Below are positions 28,022 to 35,777 of a DNA stretch of 58,901 nt, piece after piece. The DNA comes from Mycobacterium asiaticum (GTDB lineage: Bacteria > Actinomycetota > Actinomycetes > Mycobacteriales > Mycobacteriaceae). The stretch covers positions 1 to 58,901 of the forward strand of contig NZ_LZLS01000181.1 of assembly GCF_001673365.1 (NCBI RefSeq). Reading direction: 5' to 3'. A program made the translations under genes and the position numbers. The first letter of the stretch is position 1. Each line of letters starts with the position of its first letter. The notes under the pieces were generated by a model, which worked only from the letters and a program-made list of their open reading frames with translations, was not told the DNA's origin and did not search any database.

Positions 28022-28335
28022 GGCGCCGAGCGTGTCGCTAGAGGGACGCTCGACGCCGAACGCAACGCTGGCGTGACGCTCGACGCCGAAGATGACGCTC
28101 GACGCCGAAGAGGACGCTCGACGACGCTCGACGACGCTCGACGACGCTAGAGGGACGCTCGACGCCGAACGCAACGCTGGCGTGACGCTCGACGACGCTC
28201 GACACCGAACGCAACGCTGGCGTGTCGCTAGAGGGACGCTCGACGCCCAACGCGACGCTGGCGTGACGCTCGACGCCGAAGAGGACGCTCGACGACGCTC
28301 GACGACGCCAACACGACGCCAACACGACGCTCGAG
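28022..28335. repeat. Degenerate nested repeat array (GACGCTCGACG core) between sepX and rimJ
   Basis: The 501-bp gap between the two genes is largely filled by this array. A module of about 41 bases starting TGTCGCTAGAGGGACGCTC and ending CAACGCTGGCG occurs at 28033-28073, 28142-28182 and 28223-28263, with a partial copy at 28194-28222. Between modules are runs of GACGCTCGACG and GACGCCGAAGA units, and the end has GACGCCAACAC twice. Open frames across it on the minus strand (up to 137 codons) consist of repeated RRASSSV or FGVERHASVA units and look like a by-product of the repeat rather than a gene. Confidence 0.85.
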
Positions 28336-28354
28336 CAAAAACCGCGCGCAGAAA

Positions 28355-29008
28355 TCAGACCCAGCTCGCGCGTCCAGCGCGAACCAGCGTCGAGGTCACC
28401 GATCCGTTCACCTCTTCGACGGTCAGCGCCACCAGGAGATGATCGCGCCAAGCCCGGTCCACCTCCAGGTAGCGGCGCAGCAGCCCCTCTTCACGAAATC
28501 CGGCTTTCGCCAACACAGCTCGGCTGGCCGCGTTCTCCGGGCGCACGGTGGCCTCCACCCGGTGCAGCATCATCGGGCCGAAGCAGTGGTCGAGCCCCAA
28601 CGCCACCGCACCGGTGGCCACCCCGCCGCCGGTGCACTCGCTGGACACCCAGTAGCCGATCCACGCCGATCGCAGCGCCCCATGCGTGACGTTGCCGATG
28701 GTCAGCTGGCCGCAGAACTGCCCGTCCAGCTCGATCACATACGGCAGCATCCGCCCCTTTCGCGCTTCGGACCGCAGGCCCGAGCACACCGCCGGCCACG
28801 CCGCCACGGAGTGCCGGAACGACCAGTCACCCTCCGAGCTGGGTTCCCACGGCTCCAACTGGGCGCGGTCGGCCAACCGGATCCGGCTCCACTGCGCGCC
28901 GTCGCGCATCCGCACCGGCCGCAACCGAATCACGCCCGCCGCAACCCGCAGCGGTCCCACACTCATCGGCCAGCCCGGATGCCGGGCACTGGATCTCAAC
29001 AGGTTCAC
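28355..29008 (-). CDS. rimJ: RimJ/RimL-type GNAT N-acetyltransferase
   Basis: 217 residues from GTG 29006-29008; a later in-frame start (MSVGPLRVAAGVIRLRPVRM) would give the roughly 203 residues of H37Rv Rv0995. The GNAT_3 fold of ribosomal-protein alanine acetyltransferases shows RLRPVRMRDGAQWSRIRL, GYWVSSECTGGGVATGAVAL, where the acetyl-CoA loop is Gly-rich, and MLHRVEATVRPENAASRAVLAKAGFREEGLLRRYL. The enzyme acetylates a protein N-terminus or a small-molecule amine. It lies 15 bases after the moeA-like gene and is probably cotranscribed with it. The assignment to ribosomal protein is by family only. Confidence 0.85.
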   Translation of the reverse strand: MNLLRSSARHPGWPMSVGPLRVAAGVIRLRPVRMRDGAQWSRIRLADRAQLEPWEPSSEGDWSFRHSVAAWPAVCSGLRSEARKGRMLPYVIELDGQFCGQLTIGNVTHGALRSAWIGYWVSSECTGGGVATGAVALGLDHCFGPMMLHRVEATVRPENAASRAVLAKAGFREEGLLRRYLEVDRAWRDHLLVALTVEEVNGSVTSTLVRAGRASWV

Positions 29009-29023
29009 GAGAGGCGGGCGACC

Positions 29024-30304
29024 TCAGCCGTGCTGGGCCAGGAAGGCGACGTCGACGATTTCCCCGGTGCGAATCTGCTCCGCCCCGCTGGGGACCACGA
29101 CCAGACAGTTCGCCTCGGCGAGCGTGGCCAGCAGATGAGACGACGCCCCCGGCGCCCCACCCAACGCCTGCACCAGATATTCGCCGCTCTCCTGGTCGCG
29201 CATCAACTGGCCGCGCAGGTAACCCTTGCGCCCGCTGACCGACGTGATCGGCGACAACGTGCGCGCCTGCACGACCCGGCGCATCGGGTGCCGCTTGCCC
29301 AGCGACAGACGGATCAGCGGCCGCACCATCACCTCGAAGACCACCAGCGCGCTCACCGGATTGGCCGGTAGCAGAAACACGGGTACGCCGTCGCGGCCGA
29401 GCTGGCCGAATCCCTGTACCGAACCTGGGTGCATCGCGACTCGCACCACTTCCATGTCGCCGAGTTCGGACAGCACGACACGAACCGCCTCGGCCGCCGC
29501 GCCGCCCACCCCACCGGCGATCACCAGCATTTCGGCCCGGTTCAGCTGGCCTTCGACGATTTCGCCGAGTTCTTTCGGGTTATTGCTGACGATGCCGACC
29601 CGGTTCACCTCGGCGCCGGCATCCCGGGCGGCCGCGGCCAGCGCGTAGGAGTTGACGTCGTAGACCTGCCCGTTGCCCGGGCTGCGCGAAATGTCGACCA
29701 GCTCACCGCCCACCGCCATCACCGACACCCGGGGCCGCGGATGCACCAGCACCCGCTCCCGCCCGACCGCCGCCAACAAACCCACCTGGGCGGGGCCGAT
29801 GATCGTCCCGGACCGCACCGCCACGTCACCGGGCTGCACGTCATCGCCGGCGCGCCGCACATACGCACCCGAGGGCGCCCCGCGCAGGATCCGCACCCGG
29901 TTCATGCCCCCATCGGTCCACCGCAGCGGGAGCACCGCATCGGCGAGCGTCGGCAACGGTGCTCCGGTCTGCACCCGCGCGGCCTGGCGCGGCTGCAACC
30001 TGCTGGGGGTGCGCGCGCCGGCCTCGATGGTTCCCATGACGGGCAGGGTCACCCCGTCGCGTCCCTCGACACCACCGTCGTCGCTAACGGCCTCCAGGGT
30101 CCCGGTGTCACCGACCCCAAGCACGTCGACGCTGCGCACCGCGTACCCGTCGATGGCGGCCTGGTCGAAGCCGGGGAGAGGGCGTTCGGTCACCACTTCT
30201 TCGGCGCACAGAAGTCCCTGCGCCTCGGCGATGGCAACTTTGATCGGCCTCGGGGCCACCGCGGCTGCCGATATCCGTGCCTGTTGCTCCTCTACAGAAC
30301 GCAC
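29024..30304 (-). CDS. moeA1: MoeA-family protein, probable gephyrin-like divisome factor (Glp)
   Basis: 426 residues, the same length as Rv0994 (moeA1). The fold is complete: the N-terminal PLPGFDQAAIDGYAV domain, the central MPT-binding domain and the C-terminal beta domain. However, signatures of catalytic MoeA are altered. The SGGxSxGD loop is IAGGVGGAAAEA, the PGNPVS motif is LPANPVSALV, and D-N/S-S-A-M-D-G-Y is DQAAIDGY. In corynebacteria a paralogue of this kind (Glp) binds FtsZ and the membrane receptor GlpR. Here the receptor-like gene lies two genes downstream. The division role is therefore more likely than molybdate insertion, though enzyme activity cannot be excluded. Likely operon with rimJ; 49 bases from galU. 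Confidence 0.88.
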   Translation of the reverse strand: MRSVEEQQARISAAAVAPRPIKVAIAEAQGLLCAEEVVTERPLPGFDQAAIDGYAVRSVDVLGVGDTGTLEAVSDDGGVEGRDGVTLPVMGTIEAGARTPSRLQPRQAARVQTGAPLPTLADAVLPLRWTDGGMNRVRILRGAPSGAYVRRAGDDVQPGDVAVRSGTIIGPAQVGLLAAVGRERVLVHPRPRVSVMAVGGELVDISRSPGNGQVYDVNSYALAAAARDAGAEVNRVGIVSNNPKELGEIVEGQLNRAEMLVIAGGVGGAAAEAVRVVLSELGDMEVVRVAMHPGSVQGFGQLGRDGVPVFLLPANPVSALVVFEVMVRPLIRLSLGKRHPMRRVVQARTLSPITSVSGRKGYLRGQLMRDQESGEYLVQALGGAPGASSHLLATLAEANCLVVVPSGAEQIRTGEIVDVAFLAQHG

Positions 30305-30353
30305 AGTGCGCCTTCCTGCCGTCCGGACCTGAACCCGGACGCCGACTCGCCGG

Positions 30354-31262
30354 CTACTGTTCGGTCAGGCCCAATCGCGCTACCAACCACCGCCGCAGTT
30401 CCGGGCCGTAGTCATCGCGATCCAATGCAAAGTCAACCGCAGCCTTGAGGTAGCCGCCGGGATTTCCTAGGTCGTGTCGGGATCCGCGGTGGACGACGAC
30501 GTGTACCGAATGGCCCTCTGCAATAAGCAAAGCGATGGCATCGGTGAGCTGCACTTCGCCGCCGGCGCCTCGGTCGATGCGACGCAGCGCGTCGAAAATG
30601 GCGCGGTCCAGCACGTAGCGTCCGGCGGCCGCATACGGCGACGGCGCGTCCTCGGCCTTGGGCTTTTCGACCATGCCCTTGACCCGCAGCACGTCGTCGT
30701 TGCCGCCGGACACGGGCTCGACGTCGAAGACGCCGTACGCGCTGATCTCGTCGGGCGCCACCTCGATGGCGCACAGCACCGTGCCACCGTGTTCGGCGCG
30801 CACCTTCGACATCGTCTCCAACACGCCGGCCGGCAGCACCAGGTCGTCGGGCAGCAGCACCATCACGGCGTCCTCGTCCGGCGACAACGTCGGCTCCACG
30901 CAGCTGATTGCGTGTCCCAAGCCGAGCGGTTCGGCCTGCACCACCGACTCGACCTTGATCAGCGCCGGAGCCCGGCGAACCTTGGCCAGCATCGCTTTCT
31001 TGCCGCGAGCCTCAAGGGTCCCCTCTAAGACCAGGTCCTCGACGAAGTGCGCGACGACGCCGTCTTTGCCCTCGGAAGTGATGATCACCAGACGTTCGGC
31101 GCCGGCGTCTGCCGCCTCGGCGGCCACCAGCTCGATGCCGGGGGTGTCGACGACGGGCAGCAGTTCCTTGGGCACCGTCTTGGTCGCCGGCAGGAAACGC
31201 GTTCCTAAGCCGGCAGCGGGGACGATCGCCGTGAACGGGACCGCAACTTCAGGGGATGGCAT
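30354..31262 (-). CDS. galU: UTP-glucose-1-phosphate uridylyltransferase
   Basis: 302 residues from ATG 31260-31262 (MPSPEVAVPFTAIVPAAGLG). Makes UDP-glucose for cell-wall polysaccharide, trehalose and glucan pathways. Nucleotidyltransferase signature AIVPAAGLGTRFLPATKTVPKE, with the Gly-rich UTP loop and the catalytic Lys, then ELLPVVDTPGIELVAAEA, VMVLLPDDLVL, VRGMVEKP-type segment (VKGMVEKPKAED) and GGEVQLTDAI. The length is normal for actinobacterial GalU (Rv0993 about 306). Divergent from the 5-FTHF cyclo-ligase gene. It heads a run with the moeA-like gene and rimJ. Confidence 0.95.
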   Translation of the reverse strand: MPSPEVAVPFTAIVPAAGLGTRFLPATKTVPKELLPVVDTPGIELVAAEAADAGAERLVIITSEGKDGVVAHFVEDLVLEGTLEARGKKAMLAKVRRAPALIKVESVVQAEPLGLGHAISCVEPTLSPDEDAVMVLLPDDLVLPAGVLETMSKVRAEHGGTVLCAIEVAPDEISAYGVFDVEPVSGGNDDVLRVKGMVEKPKAEDAPSPYAAAGRYVLDRAIFDALRRIDRGAGGEVQLTDAIALLIAEGHSVHVVVHRGSRHDLGNPGGYLKAAVDFALDRDDYGPELRRWLVARLGLTEQ

Positions 31263-31328
31263 CGTTGCACACCATAACCCGCATGAACTGTCCGAAACCT
31301 GTCTGGCGGCAAGAACACCACGGCTGTC

Positions 31329-31934
31329 ATGGTTGAGCGCATGGCCACCTCGAGCAAGTCCGCGTTGCGGGAACTGCTTGTGGCGGCTCGGCGGCGCGTT
31401 GCCGACGACGTTCGGGCCGTGGAGGCACGGATGCTCGCCGACCACCTCGAGCAGGTGGTAAGCCCCGGCAGCACGGTGTGTGCGTACGTGCCGGTGGGAT
31501 CGGAGCCGGGTTCGATCGAACTGCTTGACCAGTTGCTACAACGCGCCGGGCGGGTGCTGTTGCCGGTGGCGCGTACTTCCTCCGACGACACGCCCTTGCC
31601 GCTGCAATGGGGTGAGTACCGCGCCGGCAACCTGGTGACCGCGCGATGGGGCCTGCTTGAGCCGCCGCAGCCGTGGTTACCGGAAACGGCAGTGGGCGAA
31701 GCCAGCTTGGTGCTGCTGCCGGCCCTGGCGGTCGACCGACACGGCGTGCGGCTGGGCCGCGGTCGTGGCTTCTACGACCGCTCGCTGGGGAGCCGGGATC
31801 CGCAGGCGCGCCTGGTTGCGGTGGTCAGGGACGCGGAGTTGGTGGACGAGTTGCCGTCCGAACCCCACGACGTGCCGATGACGCACGTCCTCACGCCCGA
31901 ACGCGGGCTGATCGCGTTGCCAATCCGGGAATGA
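31329..31934 (+). CDS. 5-formyltetrahydrofolate cyclo-ligase
   Basis: 201 residues from ATG 31329. A second ATG at 31341 gives 197 residues, the length I recall for Rv0992c, and may be the true start. The enzyme converts 5-formyl-THF plus ATP to 5,10-methenyl-THF, recycling folate and limiting antifolate sensitivity. Motifs: the basic N-terminal helix LVAARRRVADDVRAVEARML, VCAYVPVGSEPGSIEL, the C-terminal LVLLPALAVDRHGVRLGRGRGFYDRSL (ATP/Mg loop) and PHDVPMTHVLTPE. All are intact. Divergent from galU with a 66-78 base gap; followed by the CIRCE element and ruc. Confidence 0.92.
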   Translation: MVERMATSSKSALRELLVAARRRVADDVRAVEARMLADHLEQVVSPGSTVCAYVPVGSEPGSIELLDQLLQRAGRVLLPVARTSSDDTPLPLQWGEYRAGNLVTARWGLLEPPQPWLPETAVGEASLVLLPALAVDRHGVRLGRGRGFYDRSLGSRDPQARLVAVVRDAELVDELPSEPHDVPMTHVLTPERGLIALPIRE

Positions 31935-31953
31935 TCGTCATCACGTGGCGGTT

Positions 31954-31980
31954 CTAGCACTTGAGACGGTAGAGTGCTAA
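31954..31980 (+). promoter_or_regulatory. CIRCE operator (HrcA site) upstream of ruc
   Basis: CTAGCACTT (31954-31962), nine bases, then GAGTGCTAA (31972-31980). The CIRCE consensus is TTAGCACTC-N9-GAGTGCTAA. The right arm is perfect, the left arm matches 7 of 9, and the spacer is exactly nine. It lies 30 bases before the ruc start, so HrcA should repress ruc until heat or proteotoxic stress. This agrees with HrcA control reported for Rv0991c. Confidence 0.93.
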
Positions 31981-32010
31981 GCCAGACTTAATAATCACCC
32001 GGAGGTTTTT

Positions 32011-32346
32011 GTGCCGACGTACAGCTACGCGTGCACCGAGTGCGACAACCGCTTCGACAAGGTGCAGGCCTTCACCGAGGACGCGTTGACCACTTGCGAG
32101 AAGTGCTCTGGTCGGCTGCGCAAGTTGTTCAATTCGGTTGGCGTGGTGTTCAAGGGCAGCGGTTTCTACCGCACCGATAGCCGCGAGGCCGGCAAGAAAG
32201 AGAAGAGCTCGACCAACGGGTCCACGTCCTCGAGCGACTCCGGGTCCAGCTCGGACTCAACGAGTTCAGGCTCCAGCGAGAAAAAGTCGTCGGGGTCGAC
32301 CGAGAAGGCCAGCACCGCTTCGGCCACCGCGGCCGCATCCAGCTAG
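32011..32346 (+). CDS. ruc: Redox-regulated chaperone Ruc (FmdB-type zinc ribbon)
   Basis: 111 residues from GTG 32011, with GGAGG about five bases upstream. An N-terminal FmdB zinc ribbon is formed by Cys8-x2-Cys11 (ACTEC) and Cys29-x2-Cys32 (CEKC). The C-terminal half is a disordered Ser/Lys/Gly tail. Rv0991c, its H37Rv equivalent (about 110 aa), was described as a zinc-bound protein that becomes an active holdase when its cysteines are oxidised. A CIRCE operator sits directly upstream. The next gene (SAF protein) follows after 64 bases in the same direction and probably shares the stress-induced transcript. Confidence 0.92.
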   Translation: MPTYSYACTECDNRFDKVQAFTEDALTTCEKCSGRLRKLFNSVGVVFKGSGFYRTDSREAGKKEKSSTNGSTSSSDSGSSSDSTSSGSSEKKSSGSTEKASTASATAAASS

Positions 32347-32410
32347 CGGTTATCCACAACTCCCTTCGCACTGGCATTAGCCGGTCAGTCTGCGCGCCTA
32401 ACGTGACGGC

Positions 32411-33073
32411 GTGGGCGAATCATCGCTAAAAACAACGGTATTCAGTCGCATCTCGACACTGCTGCGGCCCGACTGGGCGCGCACGGTGCTGGCTCGTCGG
32501 GTCGCGGCAGGTGGGTTGGTCGTGCTGGCCGGCGTCGCCGCGCTGCGCTCGAACCCTGCCGGGGATCGGGTCGATGTGCTGGTGGCCGCCCACGACCTGG
32601 CCTCCGGCACCGCGCTGACCGTCTCTGACGTCCGACTGGAGAGCCGCCTCGCCACCACGGTCCCGGACGGATCGCAGGCCGACCTCGACGCGGTGCTCGG
32701 CTCGACTGTCGCCGGTCCGACGCGCCGCGGCGAAGTGTTGACTGACGTGAGGTTGCTGGGCAGCCGACTGGCCGAGTCGAGTGCCGGGCCCGGCGCCCGG
32801 ATAGTGCCGTTGCGGTTGGCGGACAGCGCGCTGATCGACCTGATCAGGGTGGGTGACGTCGTCGACGTGCTGGCCGCGCCGACCAACGAAACCGCCACCC
32901 GGCCCGTCACCCGCGTCGTTGCCACCGACGCCGTCGTGGTGCTGGTGTCGGCCAAGCAACGGACCCAGGCCACCGAGGCCGACCGCGTCGTGCTGGTCGC
33001 ACTGCCGGCTCACGTGGCCAACGCAGTGGCCGGATCTGTATTGGGTCAGACGGTCACACTGACCCTGCATTAA
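32411..33073 (+). CDS. SAF-domain (CpaB/RcpC-like) membrane-anchored protein
   Basis: 220 residues from GTG 32411. A basic N-terminus, one membrane helix (VAAGGLVVLAGVAALRSNP) and a SAF domain (DVLVAAHDLASGTALTVSDVRLE, then GPTRRGEVLTDVRLLG). The C-terminal part resembles RcpC/CpaB (VIPLRLADSALIDLIRVGDVVDVLA-type). CpaB proteins help assemble Flp pili, but no pilus genes are nearby. The position after ruc matches Rv0990c of H37Rv (about 218 aa), a protein of unknown function linked to the heat-shock transcript. Function unknown; domain call good. Confidence 0.82.
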   Translation: MGESSLKTTVFSRISTLLRPDWARTVLARRVAAGGLVVLAGVAALRSNPAGDRVDVLVAAHDLASGTALTVSDVRLESRLATTVPDGSQADLDAVLGSTVAGPTRRGEVLTDVRLLGSRLAESSAGPGARIVPLRLADSALIDLIRVGDVVDVLAAPTNETATRPVTRVVATDAVVVLVSAKQRTQATEADRVVLVALPAHVANAVAGSVLGQTVTLTLH

Positions 33074-33171
33074 TTGACGAGGTGGTCCATGGAAAGCGGA
33101 CCGAACTGGGCTAGGTTTTTCTTGGGTGCCAATCCGGGGATAGCAGCTGACAGTTGCAGAAAGGACATCCG

Positions 33172-33633
33172 ATGCTCAAAGGGTTCAAAGAGTTTCTTTC
33201 GCGAGGCAATATCGTCGACCTGTCCGTGGCGGTCGTCATCGGTACCGCATTCACCGCGTTGGTCACGGCCTTCACCGACAGCATCATCAAGCCACTGGTG
33301 AGCTCGATCGGCGTAGGCAACAACCCGGACATCGGGCTGCTGAAACGGCATATCGCCGGTGATTTCTACGTCGACTTCAACGTCGTCCTGTCGGCCGCGA
33401 TCAACTTCTTGCTGGTAGCGGCGGTGGTGTACTTCCTGGTCGTGCTGCCATACAGCAAGCTGCGCAAGCAAGGCGAGGTCGAGCAGGCAGACGACGCGCA
33501 GGTCGTCTTGCTGCAAGAGATCCGCGACCTGCTGGCCCAGACGAATGGAAGCTCGTCGGGCAAGCACGGCGGCACCCACGCCGCCGCCGAACTGTCGCCG
33601 CCGCCGGAACACGGACCCCGCGCCGACACCTGA
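33172..33633 (+). CDS. mscL: Large-conductance mechanosensitive channel
   Basis: 153 residues from ATG 33172, with AAAGGA upstream. It forms a pentameric pore that opens under membrane tension to release solutes on hypo-osmotic shock. Textbook features: the amphipathic N-terminal helix [22 protein letters not shown]1 with the pore-lining [16 protein letters not shown], a short periplasmic loop, TM2 [20 protein letters not shown], and the cytoplasmic helix [15 protein letters not shown]. The tail is Ser/Gly/Pro-rich. Length is close to Rv0985c (151). In H37Rv Rv0986-0989c stand between this gene and the SAF gene; here they are absent. Convergent with moaB2. Confidence 0.96.
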   Translation: MLKGFKEFLSRGNIVDLSVAVVIGTAFTALVTAFTDSIIKPLVSSIGVGNNPDIGLLKRHIAGDFYVDFNVVLSAAINFLLVAAVVYFLVVLPYSKLRKQGEVEQADDAQVVLLQEIRDLLAQTNGSSSGKHGGTHAAAELSPPPEHGPRADT

Positions 33634-33646
33634 GCCGGCCGGGAGT

Positions 33647-34195
33647 TTAGATCTCCAGGCTGGACAGCTGCCCGATGATGTAGGCGGCCAGCGGGTTGAG
33701 CGTGGCCATCCCGTCGCGCACGGCATAACGGGAACCGGCCAGGTTCACCACCAACGTGCTGCCGGAGACGCCGGCCAGTCCGCGTGACAGGCCGGCGTCG
33801 GTGATTCCCGCCGACAGCCCGGAGGCGCGGATGGCCTCGGCTATGCCGAGAATCTCTCTATCCAGGATCTCGCGGGTGGCTTCCGGTGCGACATCACGCG
33901 GCGTCACGCCGGTGCCACCTACCGACACCACCAGATCCACCCCGCCAATCACGGCCGTGTTCAACGCATTTCGGATCTCGACCTCGTCGGCCTCGACCGC
34001 GACCACCCCGTCGACGACGAAGCCGGCCTCGCTGAGCAGCTCGGTGACCAACGGCCCGCTATGGTCCTCGTCGCCATGCGCGGTGCGGTCGTCCACGACG
34101 ACGACGAGTGCCCGACCGACGACCAACTCCGCGCCCTGTTCCATGGGTGCAACCGTATATCCGAGGTCGGACAGCTGCCCGTCCGCCTTCATCAC
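33647..34195 (-). CDS. moaB2: MoaB2, molybdopterin-binding MoaB/Mog-domain protein
   Basis: 182 residues. MoaB/Mog fold with the MPT-binding motif VVSVGGTGVTPRDVAPEAT and the loop LSGLAGVSGSTLVVNLAG-type segment (RGLAGVSGSTLVVNL). The N-terminal 20 residues precede GRALVVVVDDRTAHGDEDHSGPLV. In M. tuberculosis Rv0984 lies downstream of mprA-mprB-pepD and has been reported to interact with SigE as well as belonging to a Mo-cofactor family; the chemical role is uncertain. Its start overlaps the stop of pepD by four bases, so it belongs to the stress-module transcript. Confidence 0.9.
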   Translation of the reverse strand: MMKADGQLSDLGYTVAPMEQGAELVVGRALVVVVDDRTAHGDEDHSGPLVTELLSEAGFVVDGVVAVEADEVEIRNALNTAVIGGVDLVVSVGGTGVTPRDVAPEATREILDREILGIAEAIRASGLSAGITDAGLSRGLAGVSGSTLVVNLAGSRYAVRDGMATLNPLAAYIIGQLSSLEI

Positions 34196-35664
34196 TGGTC
34201 CGCCTTACCAAGCGTGACCTGCACGGTACGGCTGCCGCCCCCGGGATCCTGGTAGGTCAATGCCACCTTGTCGCCCGGGGCCTTGGATCGCACCGCGGCC
34301 ACCAAGGCGTCGGCACTGTTGATCGGACGATCGTCGACCTTGGTCACCACGACACCTTTAGGCACGCCGGCGTTGGCGGCCGCTCCGTTGCCGATGACCT
34401 CCATCACCTTGGCACCTGGGACGCCCTTGTCGGTGGTTACCTGCACACCCAGCGACGCATGGGACGCCTTGCCGGTGCTGATCAGCTCGTCGGCGATCCG
34501 CTTCGCCTGGTCGACCGGGATCGCGAAGCCCAGACCGATAGAGCCGCTCTGGGCATCGCCAGAGTCCGCCCCCAGTGTGGCGATTGCCGAGTTGATGCCG
34601 ATCAGTTGCCCACTCATGTTCACCAGCGCACCACCGGAGTTACCGGGGTTGATCGCGGCGTCGGTCTGAATCGCGTCCAGCACGGTGTTCTGGTTGCCGG
34701 ACTCGCCAGTGGTCGACACGGGCCGATTGAGCGCACTGACGATGCCGGTGGTCACCGTGCCCGCCAAGCCCAGCGGCGATCCGATCGCTAAGACCGGCTG
34801 ACCGACTCGCAGCCCCGAGGACGAACCCAGGGCGATCGGTGTCAGACCGGAGGCGCCTTGCACCTTGATGACGGCGATATCGCTGGTCGGGTCGGCACCG
34901 ACCACCGTGAACGCGGCGGTGCGGCCGTCGAAGAAGGTCACCGTGGTTTTCGGCGGCGGACTTCCGGCGGGGGGTTTGGCCGCTGCCGCTACGACGTGGT
35001 TGTTGGTCAGGATCAGTCCATCGGCGGACAGGATGACGCCGGAGCCCTCTTCGGACGCCCGGCCCAGGTCGGTCTCCAGCATGACGACACTGGGCACCAC
35101 CTTGGCCGCAACCTGCTCGACCGAGCCCGCGGGCATGTTCGCCGCCGGAACGCTGGGTGCCGAACCCGACGAAGCCGTCGCGCTGTGACCACCGCCGGAC
35201 TGGTGCCCCATCTCGACTACCGTCGCCGCCGCGCCGCCGATGCCGGCGGAGACCACCGCTATCGCCAGCGCGCCGAAGATCAGTCCAGCCGAACGCCGCC
35301 GCTGCGGTGGCGGCCCCATCGGGGGAAGCATGCCGGGCATCGGAGCGGCACCGCTGAGGCCCGGGATCGGCCGCGCACCGGTACCGCCCGGAATCGGACC
35401 CACGCCGGTGTTGCCCGGTATCGGGCCCGGCCCGGTCCCACCGGGTATGGGGCCCGGCCCGGTGCCGCCCGGTATGGGACCCGGCCCGGTGCCACTGAGC
35501 GGGTCGAAGGTGCGGTACTGCTGGGTCGACTGCTGGTAACGCCAGTCGAACTGCTGGTTGTAGCTCTGCTGCCCCTGGGCATAGGCGGGCGGCACAGGCT
35601 GGTTAGGCGTGGCACTGAAACCCGGCTGCTGCGGCGGTGGCGAATACCTCGGGTGATTCGTCAT
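34192..35664 (-). CDS. pepD: HtrA-family serine protease PepD
   Basis: 490 residues. A cytoplasmic, Gln/Pro/Gly-rich N-terminus with 9-residue repeats (58-102), one membrane helix (RSAGLIFGALAIAVVSAGIG), then an extracytoplasmic trypsin-like domain and a C-terminal PDZ domain. The catalytic triad is visible: His in LTNNHVVAA, Asp in DPTSDIAVIK, Ser in NPGNSGGALVN. The PDZ region has VTKVDDRPINSADALVAAV. PepD degrades misfolded envelope proteins and modulates MprA-MprB/SigE stress signalling in M. tuberculosis (Rv0983, about 464 aa; the repeats make this one longer). It lies 113 bases downstream of mprB and overlaps moaB2. Confidence 0.95.
   Translation of the reverse strand: MTNHPRYSPPPQQPGFSATPNQPVPPAYAQGQQSYNQQFDWRYQQSTQQYRTFDPLSGTGPGPIPGGTGPGPIPGGTGPGPIPGNTGVGPIPGGTGARPIPGLSGAAPMPGMLPPMGPPPQRRRSAGLIFGALAIAVVSAGIGGAAATVVEMGHQSGGGHSATASSGSAPSVPAANMPAGSVEQVAAKVVPSVVMLETDLGRASEEGSGVILSADGLILTNNHVVAAAAKPPAGSPPPKTTVTFFDGRTAAFTVVGADPTSDIAVIKVQGASGLTPIALGSSSGLRVGQPVLAIGSPLGLAGTVTTGIVSALNRPVSTTGESGNQNTVLDAIQTDAAINPGNSGGALVNMSGQLIGINSAIATLGADSGDAQSGSIGLGFAIPVDQAKRIADELISTGKASHASLGVQVTTDKGVPGAKVMEVIGNGAAANAGVPKGVVVTKVDDRPINSADALVAAVRSKAPGDKVALTYQDPGGGSRTVQVTLGKADQ
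35359..35493 (-). repeat. 27-bp tandem repeat in the pepD N-terminus
   Basis: Five consecutive 9-codon units encode GTGPGPIPG three times, then NTGVGPIPG and GTGARPIPG, with a sixth decayed unit (LSGAAPMPG). The first three copies are identical at protein level, typical of an in-frame minisatellite that can change copy number. Confidence 0.9.
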
Positions 35665-35777
35665 GCGCTAAAACGTTCTTCCTCTACTTCGGGGCTTACT
35701 TCGACAAAACTGAGCATGCCTTGCTTGCATGGCGTTGATTTTCAACACTAACTGCACAACCACCTTGCGCGCGCGGA

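Noticed and set aside
28022..28335. CRISPR array
   Set aside because: Units are nested and contiguous with variable spacing, there are no unique spacers, and no cas gene is present.
28038..28451. 137-codon minus-strand frame across the intergenic repeat
   Set aside because: The translation is only the repeat read in frame (RRASSSV, FGVERHASVA) and it runs into the rimJ end; more likely a repeat by-product than a gene.
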